This document shows positions 34,005 to 42,011 of a stretch of 54,179 nucleotides of DNA, piece by piece. The stretch is from Actinomycetota bacterium (GTDB lineage Bacteria > Actinomycetota > Acidimicrobiia > IMCC26256 > PALSA-555): positions 132,828 through 187,006 of the forward strand of contig PLJD01000025.1 in assembly GCA_003140175.1 (NCBI GenBank), read 5' to 3'. The stretch's first letter is position 1. Every line of letters begins with the position of its first letter. Below the pieces are notes generated by a model. The model had not been told where the DNA came from, made no database searches, and saw only the letters and a list, made by a program, of their open reading frames with translations. The translations under genes were made by a program, and so were the position numbers.

Positions 34005-34397
34005 CTAGCGCTTCGAGTACTGAGGAGCCTTGCGGGCCTTCTTCAGCCCGTACTTGCGCCGCTCCTTCTCACGAGCGTCGCGTACGAGGAGCCCCGCCTT
34101 CTTAAGCTGGGGTCGAACCTCGTCGTCCAGCGCCACCAAGGCGCGGGCGATACCCAGCCGCAAGGCGCCGGCCTGGCCGCTCACGCCGCCGCCGCCGATC
34201 GTGGCGTCGACGTCGTACACGTCCGCGGTCTCGGTGAGACGGAGCGCCTCGGTGGCCCGCTGGACGTGGGTGTCGATGGGGAAGTACTGCTCGACGGGCC
34301 GGCCGTTGATCAGCACCTTCCCCGAGCCGGCCCGGAGACGAACCCGCGCGACCGCCTCCTTGCGACGACCGGTGGTCTGGATCAGTGGCTTGGGCAT
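34005..34397 (-). CDS. rpsI: 30S ribosomal protein S9
   Basis: 130 residues. [30 protein letters not shown] and the basic C-terminal tail [16 protein letters not shown], which reaches the P-site tRNA with its terminal Lys-Arg, identify S9. It follows rplM by 25 bases, the universal L13-S9 pair. Confidence 0.98.
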   Translation of the reverse strand: MPKPLIQTTGRRKEAVARVRLRAGSGKVLINGRPVEQYFPIDTHVQRATEALRLTETADVYDVDATIGGGGVSGQAGALRLGIARALVALDDEVRPQLKKAGLLVRDAREKERRKYGLKKARKAPQYSKR

Positions 34398-34422
34398 CGT
34401 GTCCCTTGTCGTTGCGTGGACG

Positions 34423-34869
34423 TCAAGCGCGGCGGGTCGAAGTCAGCGCCCGCGCCGCGGGCTGCTGGGCGGCGTGCGGGTGCGTGGGTCCCGAGTAGAC
34501 CCGCAGCCGCTTGAGCATCTGACGCCCAAGCGGGCCTTTGGGCAGCATGCCGCGGATCGAGCGGCGCACGACCTGCTCGGGGTTGCGAGACATGAGGTGC
34601 TCCAGCGACTCGCTGCGGATCCCACCGGGGTAGCCGGAGTGGCGCCAGTACCGCTTGTCCTGCGCCTTGCGAACGCTGACGTCGAGTCGGGCCGCGTTGA
34701 TGACGATGACGTGGTCGCCGACGTCGGCCTGGGGGGCCCAGATCACCTTGTGCTTGCCGCGCAGCAGGGTCGCGCTCTCCGATGCCAGACGTCCAAGGAC
34801 CGCGCCGTCGGCGTCGACGACATGCCAGGCGCGTTGGACGTCGGCGGGCTTGGGTTGGAAGGTGCGCAC
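34423..34869 (-). CDS. rplM: 50S ribosomal protein L13
   Basis: 148 residues. [52 protein letters not shown] and [19 protein letters not shown] are the conserved L13 blocks. It starts at GTG 34867-34869. First gene of the long minus-strand operon down to tsaD; divergent from the phosphodiesterase gene, so its promoter must lie in 34870-34994. Confidence 0.97.
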   Translation of the reverse strand: MRTFQPKPADVQRAWHVVDADGAVLGRLASESATLLRGKHKVIWAPQADVGDHVIVINAARLDVSVRKAQDKRYWRHSGYPGGIRSESLEHLMSRNPEQVVRRSIRGMLPKGPLGRQMLKRLRVYSGPTHPHAAQQPAARALTSTRRA

Positions 34870-34981
34870 GGCATCCCCAGTTGGCGGTCGGGGCGGGTCC
34901 AGGGCCCGAGGCGGCCATGAACGTGGGATGCAAGGTTACCGACGACGGGCGCCGCCGGGCAATCCACCGCGGGGAGCCCTG

Positions 34982-34987
34982 TAGCCT
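34982..34987 (+). promoter_or_regulatory. Candidate -10 box for a leaderless phosphodiesterase mRNA
   Basis: TAGCCT (TAnnnT) ends seven bases before the GTG at 34995. There is no usable Shine-Dalgarno close to that GTG; the nearest GGGGAG is 18 bases away. A -10 box placed this way is typical of leaderless actinobacterial transcripts. No convincing -35. Confidence 0.4.
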
Positions 34988-34994
34988 CGCCATC

Positions 34995-36500
34995 GTGACC
35001 GCGACCGAGCCCACCTGGCTCGCGCCCGAGCGCGAGGACGTCGCCGAGCGGGCCCTGTCCGTGCTGACCGACGCCGCCCTGGACCCGATCGTCGACATGG
35101 TGCTCCTCGCCCGGCACGGGGCCTACGAGGCCCGCTCGAGCGAGGGGTCGGTGCGCTTCCGCCGAGCCGGCGACACCTTCGAGGTCCTCGCCGTCGAGGG
35201 GGCCGATCCGCTCGCGGATCGCTCCACCGCCAAGTTCTCTCCCCTCGCCGACGAGCTCGTCCATCGCCACCCGCGGCGGAGCGACAACGCGTACCCGCAC
35301 GGCTATGAGCAGGTCAGCCAGCTCTTCGACCATCCCGCCGCCCCGGACCTGTGCGTGATCCACAGCGCCGACCACAACTGGGAGGACCAGGGCGGCCATC
35401 TTGGCGAGCACGGCTCCCTCGGCCTGGTCCAGGCCCGCGCCCCCTTCGTCCTGTCCGGGCCGGGTGTCCGTCACCACGGGCTCGTCGACCGGTCGGCGCG
35501 CCTCGTCGACGTGGCGCCGACGATCCTGTCGCTGCTCGGAGTGGAGCCCGACCGAGATGGCAACCACCTGCGCGGCCAGGACGGGTCGGTCCGCACCGAT
35601 GCACTGGACCCGACCGGCCCTCGCCCCCGCCATGTCGTGGCGTTCCTCTTCGACGGGACGAACGCCAACGTGCTCTACGACATGGCCGCCCGGGGCGAGG
35701 CCCCCGCGGTGGCGCGACTCATCGAGAACGGCATCGCCTACGGGCAAGGCGCCATGGCCGGTCTGCCGACGGTGACGCTCGCCAACCACACGTCGATCCT
35801 CACCAGCCGGCTGCCCGGGCACCACGGCGTGCTCCACAACGCCTGGTTCGATCGGCGAACCGGGGAGCAGGTGATCACGAACTCCTCGGCGACGTGGCCC
35901 TGGTCGATGCAAAACCTCTTCCCCGGGGTCGACAGCGTGCACACCGCGCTGCGCCGAGCCCAGCCGTCGGCGTTCACCGCCTCGGTCGACGAGCCGTGCG
36001 ACCTGGGGACCTCCTGGTCCACCTTCGACGCCTTCCGCCGGGGTGAGCTACCCGAGCCGAGCGCGAAGGAGGCGCTGCCCCACACGACCGAGCGGTTCGT
36101 TCGGCCCTTCAAGGACTACCGGTGGTCCACCGTCGTCGACCATGCCGCGGTTGAGCAGGCCACCGGCATCTTCGGTGGACGCTTCCGGGACGAGACCTTC
36201 CCGCTTCCGACCTTTTTGTTCTGCAACTTCACGCTGACCGATGCCGCGATGCACGCCGGTGGGCCGTACTCCGATATCGCCGCCGCCTCGGTACGCGACA
36301 CCGACGGCCGGATGGGCGAGGTCATTCGCGCCGTGGAGCAGGCCGGCATCGTCGACGACACGGCCTTCGTCCTCGTCGCCGACCACGGCATGGAGGAGAA
36401 CGACCCGGCCGTCACCGGGGACTGGGACGTGACCCTGCGCGAGGCCGGCATCCCGGTGCGCGACGAGGCGTACGGCTTCCTCTACCTCGACGAGCACTGA
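34995..36500 (+). CDS. Alkaline-phosphatase-superfamily phosphodiesterase/nucleotide pyrophosphatase-like protein
   Basis: 501 residues, cytosolic by lack of a signal. The C-terminal 290 residues look like a type I phosphodiesterase: VVAFLFDGTNANVL (Asp220), GLPTVTLANHTSILTSRLPG with the candidate Thr nucleophile, HHGVLHN, and VADHGMEEND near residue 477 (metal-binding Asp-His). The N-terminal 200 residues also carry superfamily-type elements normally found late in the domain: HSADHNWEDQGGHLGEHGSL, FVLSGPGV and LVDVAPTILSLLGVEP. The order is therefore unusual (see findings). It begins at GTG 34995 and is the only plus-strand gene between truA and rplM. Confidence 0.75.
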   Translation: MTATEPTWLAPEREDVAERALSVLTDAALDPIVDMVLLARHGAYEARSSEGSVRFRRAGDTFEVLAVEGADPLADRSTAKFSPLADELVHRHPRRSDNAYPHGYEQVSQLFDHPAAPDLCVIHSADHNWEDQGGHLGEHGSLGLVQARAPFVLSGPGVRHHGLVDRSARLVDVAPTILSLLGVEPDRDGNHLRGQDGSVRTDALDPTGPRPRHVVAFLFDGTNANVLYDMAARGEAPAVARLIENGIAYGQGAMAGLPTVTLANHTSILTSRLPGHHGVLHNAWFDRRTGEQVITNSSATWPWSMQNLFPGVDSVHTALRRAQPSAFTASVDEPCDLGTSWSTFDAFRRGELPEPSAKEALPHTTERFVRPFKDYRWSTVVDHAAVEQATGIFGGRFRDETFPLPTFLFCNFTLTDAAMHAGGPYSDIAAASVRDTDGRMGEVIRAVEQAGIVDDTAFVLVADHGMEENDPAVTGDWDVTLREAGIPVRDEAYGFLYLDEH

Positions 36501-36575
36501 ACCCCTGAGCGGTTGGCCAAGAACCTCCCGAACTCCTCGGCCGCGGAGACGACGAACTCCACGTCACGCCCGCCC

Positions 36576-36941
36576 TTACGGACGAAGTCTCAAGATGAGG
36601 TGCAGCGTGCTTCCGTCGGGGATGTTGTAGTCAGCGAGCGATCTGCCATCCTCGAGCTGTTTCCCGGCGTACAGCAACCGCTGCTGGTCCGGGGGGATGC
36701 CCTCCAGGTCCTGAATCGTCTCCTTGACATTTTCGATCGTGTCAGTTGGCTGCGCACCAACCTTGAGGGTCTTTCCAGTGAGCGTCTTCACGAAGATCGT
36801 GAACTCCTGGGACGTCCCGGCGTGAGCGGCGTGAGCCGGGCGGTGGTGGATGAGGGTGAGCCCCAAACCCACGCCAACCCCGATGACCACGACCGCGGCG
36901 CCGGCCCAGAGCCACCGGACGCGACCGCCACTACCGAGCAT
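36576..36941 (-). CDS. Membrane-anchored or secreted ubiquitin-domain protein
   Basis: 121 residues. After a short basic N-terminus (GGRVRW) comes one hydrophobic segment, [20 protein letters not shown] (about 11-30), then [11 protein letters not shown] with AxA sites that a signal peptidase could cut. Residues 47-121 are a ubiquitin fold: 54 of 72 positions between Ile3 and Arg74 of human ubiquitin are identical ([41 protein letters not shown]). Lys6, 11, 27 and 48, Leu8 and His68 are kept; Lys29, 33 and 63 are lost; it ends RLRP instead of RLRGG. 17 of 75 domain codons end in A/T, including two AGA, unlike neighbours. The start could also be GTG 36974. No E1, E2, ligase or deubiquitinase gene is nearby. 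Confidence 0.88.
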   Translation of the reverse strand: MLGSGGRVRWLWAGAAVVVIGVGVGLGLTLIHHRPAHAAHAGTSQEFTIFVKTLTGKTLKVGAQPTDTIENVKETIQDLEGIPPDQQRLLYAGKQLEDGRSLADYNIPDGSTLHLILRLRP

Positions 36942-37005
36942 GAGCAAATATTTCTGCGAAGCCAGGCGCACCACTCGCCCATCCCCGCCTCAGGGCCTCG
37001 CGCAT
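36931..37005 (-). CDS. Possible 24-residue leader ORF of the ubiquitin-domain gene
   Basis: ATG CGC GAG ... TAG, encoding [20 protein letters not shown] plus four residues. It has the best ribosome-binding site of the region (GGAAGGAAG, five bases upstream), whereas the ubiquitin ATG at 36941 has none. Its TAG lies eight bases beyond that ATG, so ribosomes ending here could re-initiate on the ubiquitin gene. No homology is recognised; it may be translational coupling or chance. Confidence 0.35.
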   Translation of the reverse strand: MREALRRGWASGAPGFAEIFAHAR

Positions 37006-37034
37006 GCATTCTTCCTTCCGAAACTGGGAGCACG

Positions 37035-37040
37035 AGAGTA
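37035..37040 (-). promoter_or_regulatory. Candidate -10 box for the ubiquitin-domain gene
   Basis: TACTCT on the minus strand (TAnnnT), about 20 bases before the GGAAGGAAG ribosome-binding site, within the 230-base gap after truA. No clear -35. The rest of 36975-37207 shows no gene or strong hairpin. Confidence 0.3.
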
Positions 37041-37207
37041 TCCGGGGCGTCGTGATCCTGAGCTCGTCTCGGTTGCGGCTGGACCCTTCAGTGCGGTTGG
37101 TCGTCGACGCAGTCCAAAATTCTCCAACCCTCCAACGCGCATCCCAAGATCCCCAGACCTTCGCACGGCTTGTGAGGTCCGCCCCCACCGCCCTGATGGG
37201 CCTGCCG

Positions 37208-37999
37208 TCAGGTGTCGTAGCCGACGTCCCACAGGCACAGACCCCGAGCCGGCGCGAGCTGCCCCGCGACCGACCGATCCCGGGAACGCAACACACCCAG
37301 GATGTCGCCCGGTCGGCGCCGACCGGTCCCCGCCTCGATGAGGACGCCGACGATCGACCGCACCATCTGCCAGCAGAAGGCCCGGGCGCGGATCTCGTAG
37401 CGCAGCACGTCGCCCGACGCGTGCCAGCGTGACTCCAGCACCCGCCGGACTGTGGTCCCCGTCCCGCGCCGGCAGAACGCGCCGAAGTCGTGTTCCCCGA
37501 CGAACGGGTCGGCGGCCAGGCGCAGGATCGCGAGGTCCAGCGATTCGGGCACCCACCAGGCGAAGCGGGCCAGGAACGGATCCGGTTCGGGCCGGTTCAG
37601 GATCGTGTACTGGTAGGTCCGCCACCGGGCGCTGCGACGCGCATCGAAGTCGGCGGACGCCGGCTCGGCTCGACGGACCACCATCTCGGGACCGGCCATC
37701 TTGTTCACGGCCCGGCTGAGGCGGTCGAGGTCAACGTCGGGGGGCGCGTCGAGGCCGACCACCTGGCCGCGGGCGTGCACTCCCGCGTCGGTCCGCCCGG
37801 CACAGGTTAGGTTCAGGCACTCGACCGGGACCTGCAGCACGCTGGCCAGGGCATCACCCAGCACTGCCTCGACGGTGCGAACGCCAGGTTGGGCCGCGAA
37901 GCCGTGGAAGTCGGTGCCGTCGTAGGCGACGACGAGCTTGACGCGCCGGCCCTCGGCCTGCGGTGTCGACGCCGGCTGCCCGGCGTCGAAGAGGGTCAC
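37208..37999 (-). CDS. truA: tRNA pseudouridine(38-40) synthase
   Basis: 263 residues. [20 protein letters not shown], then [15 protein letters not shown] with catalytic Asp71, [19 protein letters not shown] and [17 protein letters not shown] are the TruA motifs. It isomerises U38-40 in the anticodon arm. The GTG start overlaps the rplQ stop (GTGA), as in most actinobacteria. Confidence 0.96.
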   Translation of the reverse strand: MTLFDAGQPASTPQAEGRRVKLVVAYDGTDFHGFAAQPGVRTVEAVLGDALASVLQVPVECLNLTCAGRTDAGVHARGQVVGLDAPPDVDLDRLSRAVNKMAGPEMVVRRAEPASADFDARRSARWRTYQYTILNRPEPDPFLARFAWWVPESLDLAILRLAADPFVGEHDFGAFCRRGTGTTVRRVLESRWHASGDVLRYEIRARAFCWQMVRSIVGVLIEAGTGRRRPGDILGVLRSRDRSVAGQLAPARGLCLWDVGYDT

Positions 38000-38346
38000 A
38001 CCAGCTCGACGCGCGCCATCGGCGCGTTGTCACCTGGGCGCGGACCGAGCTTGAGGATGCGGAGATACCCGCCGGGACGGCCCTGGTAACGAGGCGCGAT
38101 CTCGGCGAAGAGCTTGTGCGTGACCGCCTTGTCGTGCAGCTTCGCGATGACCTGGCGGCGGTCGTGGACGGTCCCGCGACGAGCCTTGGTGATGAGGTGC
38201 TCCGCATAGGGCCGCAGCGCCTTCGCCTTGGTCTCAGTCGTCACGATCCCACCCGCCTCGAAGAGATGGGCAGCCAAGTTGGCAAGCAGGAGCCGCTGAT
38301 GCGCCGGGTCCTTGCCCAGGCGCGGCCCTTTGGTCGGGGTGGGCAT
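37996..38346 (-). CDS. rplQ: 50S ribosomal protein L17
   Basis: 116 residues. [40 protein letters not shown] and a C-terminal [20 protein letters not shown] are diagnostic. It follows rpoA by four bases, the standard end of the alpha operon. Confidence 0.98.
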   Translation of the reverse strand: MPTPTKGPRLGKDPAHQRLLLANLAAHLFEAGGIVTTETKAKALRPYAEHLITKARRGTVHDRRQVIAKLHDKAVTHKLFAEIAPRYQGRPGGYLRILKLGPRPGDNAPMARVELV

Positions 38347-38350
38347 TGCG

Positions 38351-39286
38351 CTACTCCCTCACCCGAAGCGACAAGCCGCGCTCGTCGAGCTTCTGGAGCA
38401 CTTCCTCGAGCGACTTCGACCCGAAGTTCGTGATCGCGAGGAGGTCGTCTTCGCTCTTTTGAACGAGCTGGCCGATGGTGTCGACCCGGGCTCGCTTCAG
38501 GCAGTTGCGGGGCCGCTCCGAGAGATCGAGCTCCTCGATGGGCAACTCGAGGTCGGGGGACGCCGACGTCGCCGGCGAGACCTCACCGAGCTCCAGGCCC
38601 TGGGGAGCGTCCGAGAGGCTCGCGACGAGCCCGACCAGGCTGCGGAGCGTCTCACCAGCGGAGGCGAGCGCCTCGCGGGGTGAGATCGAGCCATCGGTCT
38701 CGATCTCGATCGTGAGCTTGTCGTAGTTGGTCGCCTGCTCCACCCGGGTCGGCTCGATTCCGAATGCGACTCGCCGCACCGGAGAGAAGATGGCGTCGAC
38801 CGGGATCACGCCGATCGTCGCGGTGCGCTTGTTCCGTTCGGCGGAGAGGTACCCGCGGCCCTGCTCGACGGTCAGATCGATGGCGAGGCGACCCTTGGCG
38901 CTGACACTGGCGATGTGCAGGTCGGGGTTCAGCACCTCGACATCCGCCGTGACCTGAATGTCACGGGCGGTCACGTCGCCAGGACCACGTTTGTCGAGTC
39001 GGAGGCTGACCGCCTCGGAGCTCGTGCAGCGCAGGACCAGGTCCTTGATGTTGAGGATCAGGTCCGTGACGTCCTCTTTGACCCCCGGAATGGTGTCGAA
39101 CTCGTGCAGCGCCTCGTCGAAGCGCACCTGCGTCGCCGCGGCGCCAGGGATAGACGACAGCAGCGTCCGGCGGAGGCTGTTGCCCAGGGTGTGGCCAAAA
39201 CCGGGCTCGAGGGGCGAAATAACGAACGACTGCGTGTTGCCCTCAGGGTCGCCCGCTTCGACTTCGGGTCGTTGGATGATCAGCAT
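38351..39286 (-). CDS. rpoA: RNA polymerase alpha subunit
   Basis: 311 residues. The N-terminal assembly domain (1-230) has [40 protein letters not shown] and [20 protein letters not shown]. After an acidic linker rich in Ala/Ser/Pro, the C-terminal DNA/activator-binding domain (258-311) has [20 protein letters not shown] and [10 protein letters not shown]. All conserved parts are present. Confidence 0.98.
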   Translation of the reverse strand: MLIIQRPEVEAGDPEGNTQSFVISPLEPGFGHTLGNSLRRTLLSSIPGAAATQVRFDEALHEFDTIPGVKEDVTDLILNIKDLVLRCTSSEAVSLRLDKRGPGDVTARDIQVTADVEVLNPDLHIASVSAKGRLAIDLTVEQGRGYLSAERNKRTATIGVIPVDAIFSPVRRVAFGIEPTRVEQATNYDKLTIEIETDGSISPREALASAGETLRSLVGLVASLSDAPQGLELGEVSPATSASPDLELPIEELDLSERPRNCLKRARVDTIGQLVQKSEDDLLAITNFGSKSLEEVLQKLDERGLSLRVRE

Positions 39287-39337
39287 GGCTTTTCTCTTCC
39301 GAAACGCAGGAAACGCCCGCGGCGCGGGCCGGTTGGG

Positions 39338-39961
39338 TTACTTGGAGTAGAGCTCGACGATGAGCTGCTCACGGACCGGGACGTCGATCTGCTCCCGCAT
39401 CGGTGCACCGCGCACAGTCGCTTCAAGTCGCTCCGAGCTGACGTCGAGCCACGCCGGGATCGCCCGGTCGACGGTGTCAACGTTGTGGCGGATGACGATG
39501 TTGTTCTTCGCCTTCGGTCCGAGGGCCAACACCGCGCCCTCGCGCACCTGATAGGAGGGGATCGTCACCCGTTTGCCGTTCACCAGGACATGGCCGTGGC
39601 GGACCAGCTGACGGGCTTGGTTCCGGCTCGCCGCGAAGTTCGTCCGGTACACGACGTTGTCGATGCGCTGCTCGAGCATGCGCAGCAGGTTCTCGCCGGT
39701 AATGCCGTCCTGGCGCGATGCTTGCTGGTAGAGGTTGCGGAACTGCTTCTCGAGCACGCCGTAGATCCGGCGAGCCTTCTGCTTCTCCCGAAGCTGGAGC
39801 AAGTACTCGCTCTCCCGGATTCGGCCGCGCCCATGCTCACCGGGCGGGTAGGGCTTGCGCTCGACCGGGCACTTCATCGTCTCGCACTTGGCTCCCTTGA
39901 GGAAGAGCTTCATGCGCTCGCGACGGCACTGCTTGCAGACGCTCTTGGTATATCGAGCCAC
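39338..39961 (-). CDS. rpsD: 30S ribosomal protein S4 (zinc-binding C+ form)
   Basis: 207 residues. A zinc ribbon is formed by Cys9, Cys12, Cys26 and Cys31 (CKQC and KCETMKC), the C+ type; actinobacteria more often carry the cysteine-free form. KQKARRIYGVLEKQFRNLYQ and the S4 RNA-binding domain LEQRIDNVVYRTNFA, ARQLVRHGHVLVNGKRVTIP follow, with VELYSK at the end. S4 nucleates 30S assembly. Confidence 0.97.
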   Translation of the reverse strand: MARYTKSVCKQCRRERMKLFLKGAKCETMKCPVERKPYPPGEHGRGRIRESEYLLQLREKQKARRIYGVLEKQFRNLYQQASRQDGITGENLLRMLEQRIDNVVYRTNFAASRNQARQLVRHGHVLVNGKRVTIPSYQVREGAVLALGPKAKNNIVIRHNVDTVDRAIPAWLDVSSERLEATVRGAPMREQIDVPVREQLIVELYSK

Positions 39962-39964
39962 GGC

Positions 39965-40363
39965 TCAGACCCTCCGGCGCTTCGGTGGTCGACAGCCGTT
40001 GTGGGGGATCGGGGTCACGTCCTTGATCCCGACAACTTCGATGCCGGTGTTCTGGATGGTGCGGATCGCGGTCTCCCGTCCGGAGCCAGGGCCTTTCACG
40101 AGCACGTCGACTTTGCGGACTCCATGCTCCATCGCCCGGCGCGCCACGGTCTCGGCGGCCAGCTGCGCCGCGAACGGCGTGCTCTTGCGGGAGCCTTTGA
40201 ACCCGACGTTGCCCGACGACGCCCAGGCGAGGGCGTTGCCCTGCTGGTCGGTGATCGTGATGATCGTGTTGTTGAACGACGACTTGATGTGCGCGACGCC
40301 GTAGGCGATGTTCTTGCGTTCTCGCCGCTTCGGTCGTCGTCCGCCTGCTGCCGGCTTGGCCAT
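39965..40363 (-). CDS. rpsK: 30S ribosomal protein S11
   Basis: 132 residues. [57 protein letters not shown] and [18 protein letters not shown] are the S11 blocks. It shares one base with the rpsM stop (TGATG) and lies three bases before rpsD. Confidence 0.98.
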   Translation of the reverse strand: MAKPAAGGRRPKRRERKNIAYGVAHIKSSFNNTIITITDQQGNALAWASSGNVGFKGSRKSTPFAAQLAAETVARRAMEHGVRKVDVLVKGPGSGRETAIRTIQNTGIEVVGIKDVTPIPHNGCRPPKRRRV

Positions 40364-40743
40364 CAGTGCTTCCTCGCCTTCTTCTTGCCGGCAACCGTCT
40401 TCTTGGGACCCTTGCGGGTTCGAGCGTTCGTCCGGGTCCGCTGACCGTTGAGGGGCAACCCACGCCGGTGGCGGATCCCTTCGTAACTCCCGATCTCGAC
40501 CTTGCGCTTGATGTTGGCGGCGACTTCGCGCCGCAGGTCACCTTCGACCTTGACGTTGCTGTCGATGAAGAAGCGCAACTTCGTGACCTCGTCGTCGGTC
40601 AAGTCGCGGACCCGCGTGTCGCGCGACAGGCCGGTGTGTTCACAGACCACCTGCGCAGTTGGACGTCCGATTCCGAAGATGTAGGTCAACGAAATCTCAA
40701 GTCGCTTCTCGCGAGGGATATCGACGCCAGCGATTCGTGCCAT
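40363..40743 (-). CDS. rpsM: 30S ribosomal protein S13
   Basis: 126 residues. [20 protein letters not shown] and [17 protein letters not shown] are the N-terminal signature; the C-terminal [20 protein letters not shown] and [16 protein letters not shown] tail contacts tRNA. It follows rpmJ by 18 bases. Confidence 0.98.
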   Translation of the reverse strand: MARIAGVDIPREKRLEISLTYIFGIGRPTAQVVCEHTGLSRDTRVRDLTDDEVTKLRFFIDSNVKVEGDLRREVAANIKRKVEIGSYEGIRHRRGLPLNGQRTRTNARTRKGPKKTVAGKKKARKH

Positions 40744-40761
40744 GCCTCTCGATCTCCCTCG

Positions 40762-40875
40762 TCAACCCTGCCGCTGCTTGTGGCGCGGGTTCTCACAGAT
40801 AACCCGGACCACACCGTCGCGGCGGATCACCTTGCACTTCTCGCACATCTTTTTCACTGAAGGCCGGACCTTCAT
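40762..40875 (-). CDS. rpmJ: 50S ribosomal protein L36
   Basis: 37 residues: [20 protein letters not shown], then [17 protein letters not shown]. It is the zinc-binding form (Cys11, Cys14, Cys27, His32). It lies between infA and rpsM, 13 and 18 bases apart, as in most bacteria. Confidence 0.97.
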   Translation of the reverse strand: MKVRPSVKKMCEKCKVIRRDGVVRVICENPRHKQRQG

Positions 40876-40888
40876 CAGAGCGCCTCGC

Positions 40889-41125
40889 TCACTTGTACCG
40901 GTAGGTGATTCGCCCACGACTCAGGTCGTAGGGCGTGAGCTCGACCTGCACGCGATCGCCAGGCAGGATGCGGATGTAGTGCATCCGCATCTTCCCGGAG
41001 ATGTGCGCGAGCACCTTGTGCCCATTCTCAAGCTCGACCCGAAACATGGCGTTCGGGAGCGGCTCGACCACCGTTCCCTCGACCAGGATCGTGTCATCTT
41101 TGGGCTTGGCCAGAACCTCCACCAC
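40889..41125 (-). CDS. infA: Translation initiation factor IF-1
   Basis: 78 residues, one OB-fold: [60 protein letters not shown] and RGRITYRYK. Binds the ribosomal A site during initiation. The first codons are GTG GTG GAG (41125 or 41122), so the exact start is unsettled; the usual MAKKD N-terminus is replaced by [10 protein letters not shown]. Confidence 0.95.
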   Translation of the reverse strand: MVEVLAKPKDDTILVEGTVVEPLPNAMFRVELENGHKVLAHISGKMRMHYIRILPGDRVQVELTPYDLSRGRITYRYK

Positions 41126-41198
41126 CTCGTGTAGATCGCGCTCGGCGGGAGAACGTCCGAGCGCGCGAATGACCCCGAAACTCGCGCGGAGCCCAATC

Positions 41199-41204
41199 AG
41201 GGTA
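41199..41204 (-). promoter_or_regulatory. Candidate -10 box upstream of infA
   Basis: TACCCT on the minus strand in the 133-base gap between map and infA, 74 bases before the infA start. A TTCGCC 18 bases further upstream is a weak -35. An internal promoter here would let infA-rpmJ-rpsM-K-D-rpoA be expressed separately from secY-adk-map. Confidence 0.35.
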
Positions 41205-41258
41205 CCGGATGCGACCCGGTTCGGCGAAATCGCTCGGTTTGCGAGGCCGCGGCGAGCC

Positions 41259-42011
41259 CTACCAGGGCAGCGTCAAGACCTCGGGGCCGTGCTCGGTGAC
41301 CGCGATCGTGTGCTCGAAGTGGGCTGAGCGTCGCCCGTCCCGGGTGACGACCGTCCAGCCGTCGGCTCGGACCTCGGTTTCGGGCCCCCCCGCGTTGACC
41401 ATGGGCTCGATGGCGAGGACGAGGCCGTCCCGGAGCCTGAGTCCCCGCCCGGCGGGTCCGTAGTTGGGGACTTGGGGCTCCTCATGCATGGCGGTGCCGA
41501 TGCCGTGGCCGACGTATTCCCGCACCACCGTGAAGCCAGCTCCGACGGCCACGTCCTCCACGGCGGCCCCGACGTCGCCGAGCCGGCTCCCCTCCACGAC
41601 CAGGTCGATCGCCGCCTCCAGCGAGGCCCGTGTGACCTCGATGAGTCGTTTCGACTCGTCGTCGACGTCACCGACCGGGATCGTCACCGCGGCGTCACCG
41701 TGCCAGCCCTCGATGATGGCTCCGCAATCGATCGAGAGGATGTCGCCCTCCTCGAGGACCACCTGGTCGCTCGGGATGCCGTGCACGATCACGTTGTTCG
41801 GGGAGGTGCACACGACCGCGGGGAAGCCGTGGTAGTTGAGGAAGTTCGACTGGGCACCGCGGCGCTCGAGGACTTCGCGCGCCACCGCGTCGATGTCGAG
41901 GGTCGTCACCCCGGGCTTGGCCGCCCGGATGCACTCCTCGTGCATCTCGGCGACGACCTTGCCGGCCCGCCGCATGAGGGCAATCTGGTCGCGGGACTTG
42001 CGGGTGATCAC
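41259..42011 (-). CDS. map: Methionine aminopeptidase type I
   Basis: 250 residues. LRP-like N-terminus [35 protein letters not shown], the metal ligands Asp95 and Asp106 ([17 protein letters not shown]), [15 protein letters not shown] with the His, IEPMV with the Glu, and FEHTIAVTE with the last Glu. Removes initiator Met. GTG start overlaps the adk stop (GTGA). Confidence 0.97.
   Translation of the reverse strand: MITRKSRDQIALMRRAGKVVAEMHEECIRAAKPGVTTLDIDAVAREVLERRGAQSNFLNYHGFPAVVCTSPNNVIVHGIPSDQVVLEEGDILSIDCGAIIEGWHGDAAVTIPVGDVDDESKRLIEVTRASLEAAIDLVVEGSRLGDVGAAVEDVAVGAGFTVVREYVGHGIGTAMHEEPQVPNYGPAGRGLRLRDGLVLAIEPMVNAGGPETEVRADGWTVVTRDGRRSAHFEHTIAVTEHGPEVLTLPW

Noticed and set aside
36576..36941. 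Pup (prokaryotic ubiquitin-like protein) as the identity of the ubiquitin gene
   Set aside because: Pup is a disordered 60-70-residue protein ending in GGE/GGQ with no similarity to ubiquitin; this sequence is ubiquitin itself by alignment, and no proteasome or Mpa gene is adjacent.
36788..37033. 81-codon minus-strand frame overlapping the ubiquitin gene start
   Set aside because: It shares the ribosome-binding site region but its product is low-complexity and reads through the signal/anchor segment in the wrong frame. The shorter 24-codon ORF is kept only as a possible leader.
36513..37055. 180-codon plus-strand open frame across the ubiquitin locus
   Set aside because: It is the antisense shadow of the ubiquitin gene; the minus-strand frame encodes an unmistakable conserved domain, the plus frame nothing recognisable.
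34870..37207. A complete bacterial ubiquitin-like conjugation (E1/E2/JAMM) or anti-phage operon
   Set aside because: Every neighbouring gene was read on both strands; none resembles an E1, E2, ligase or metalloprotease of such systems.
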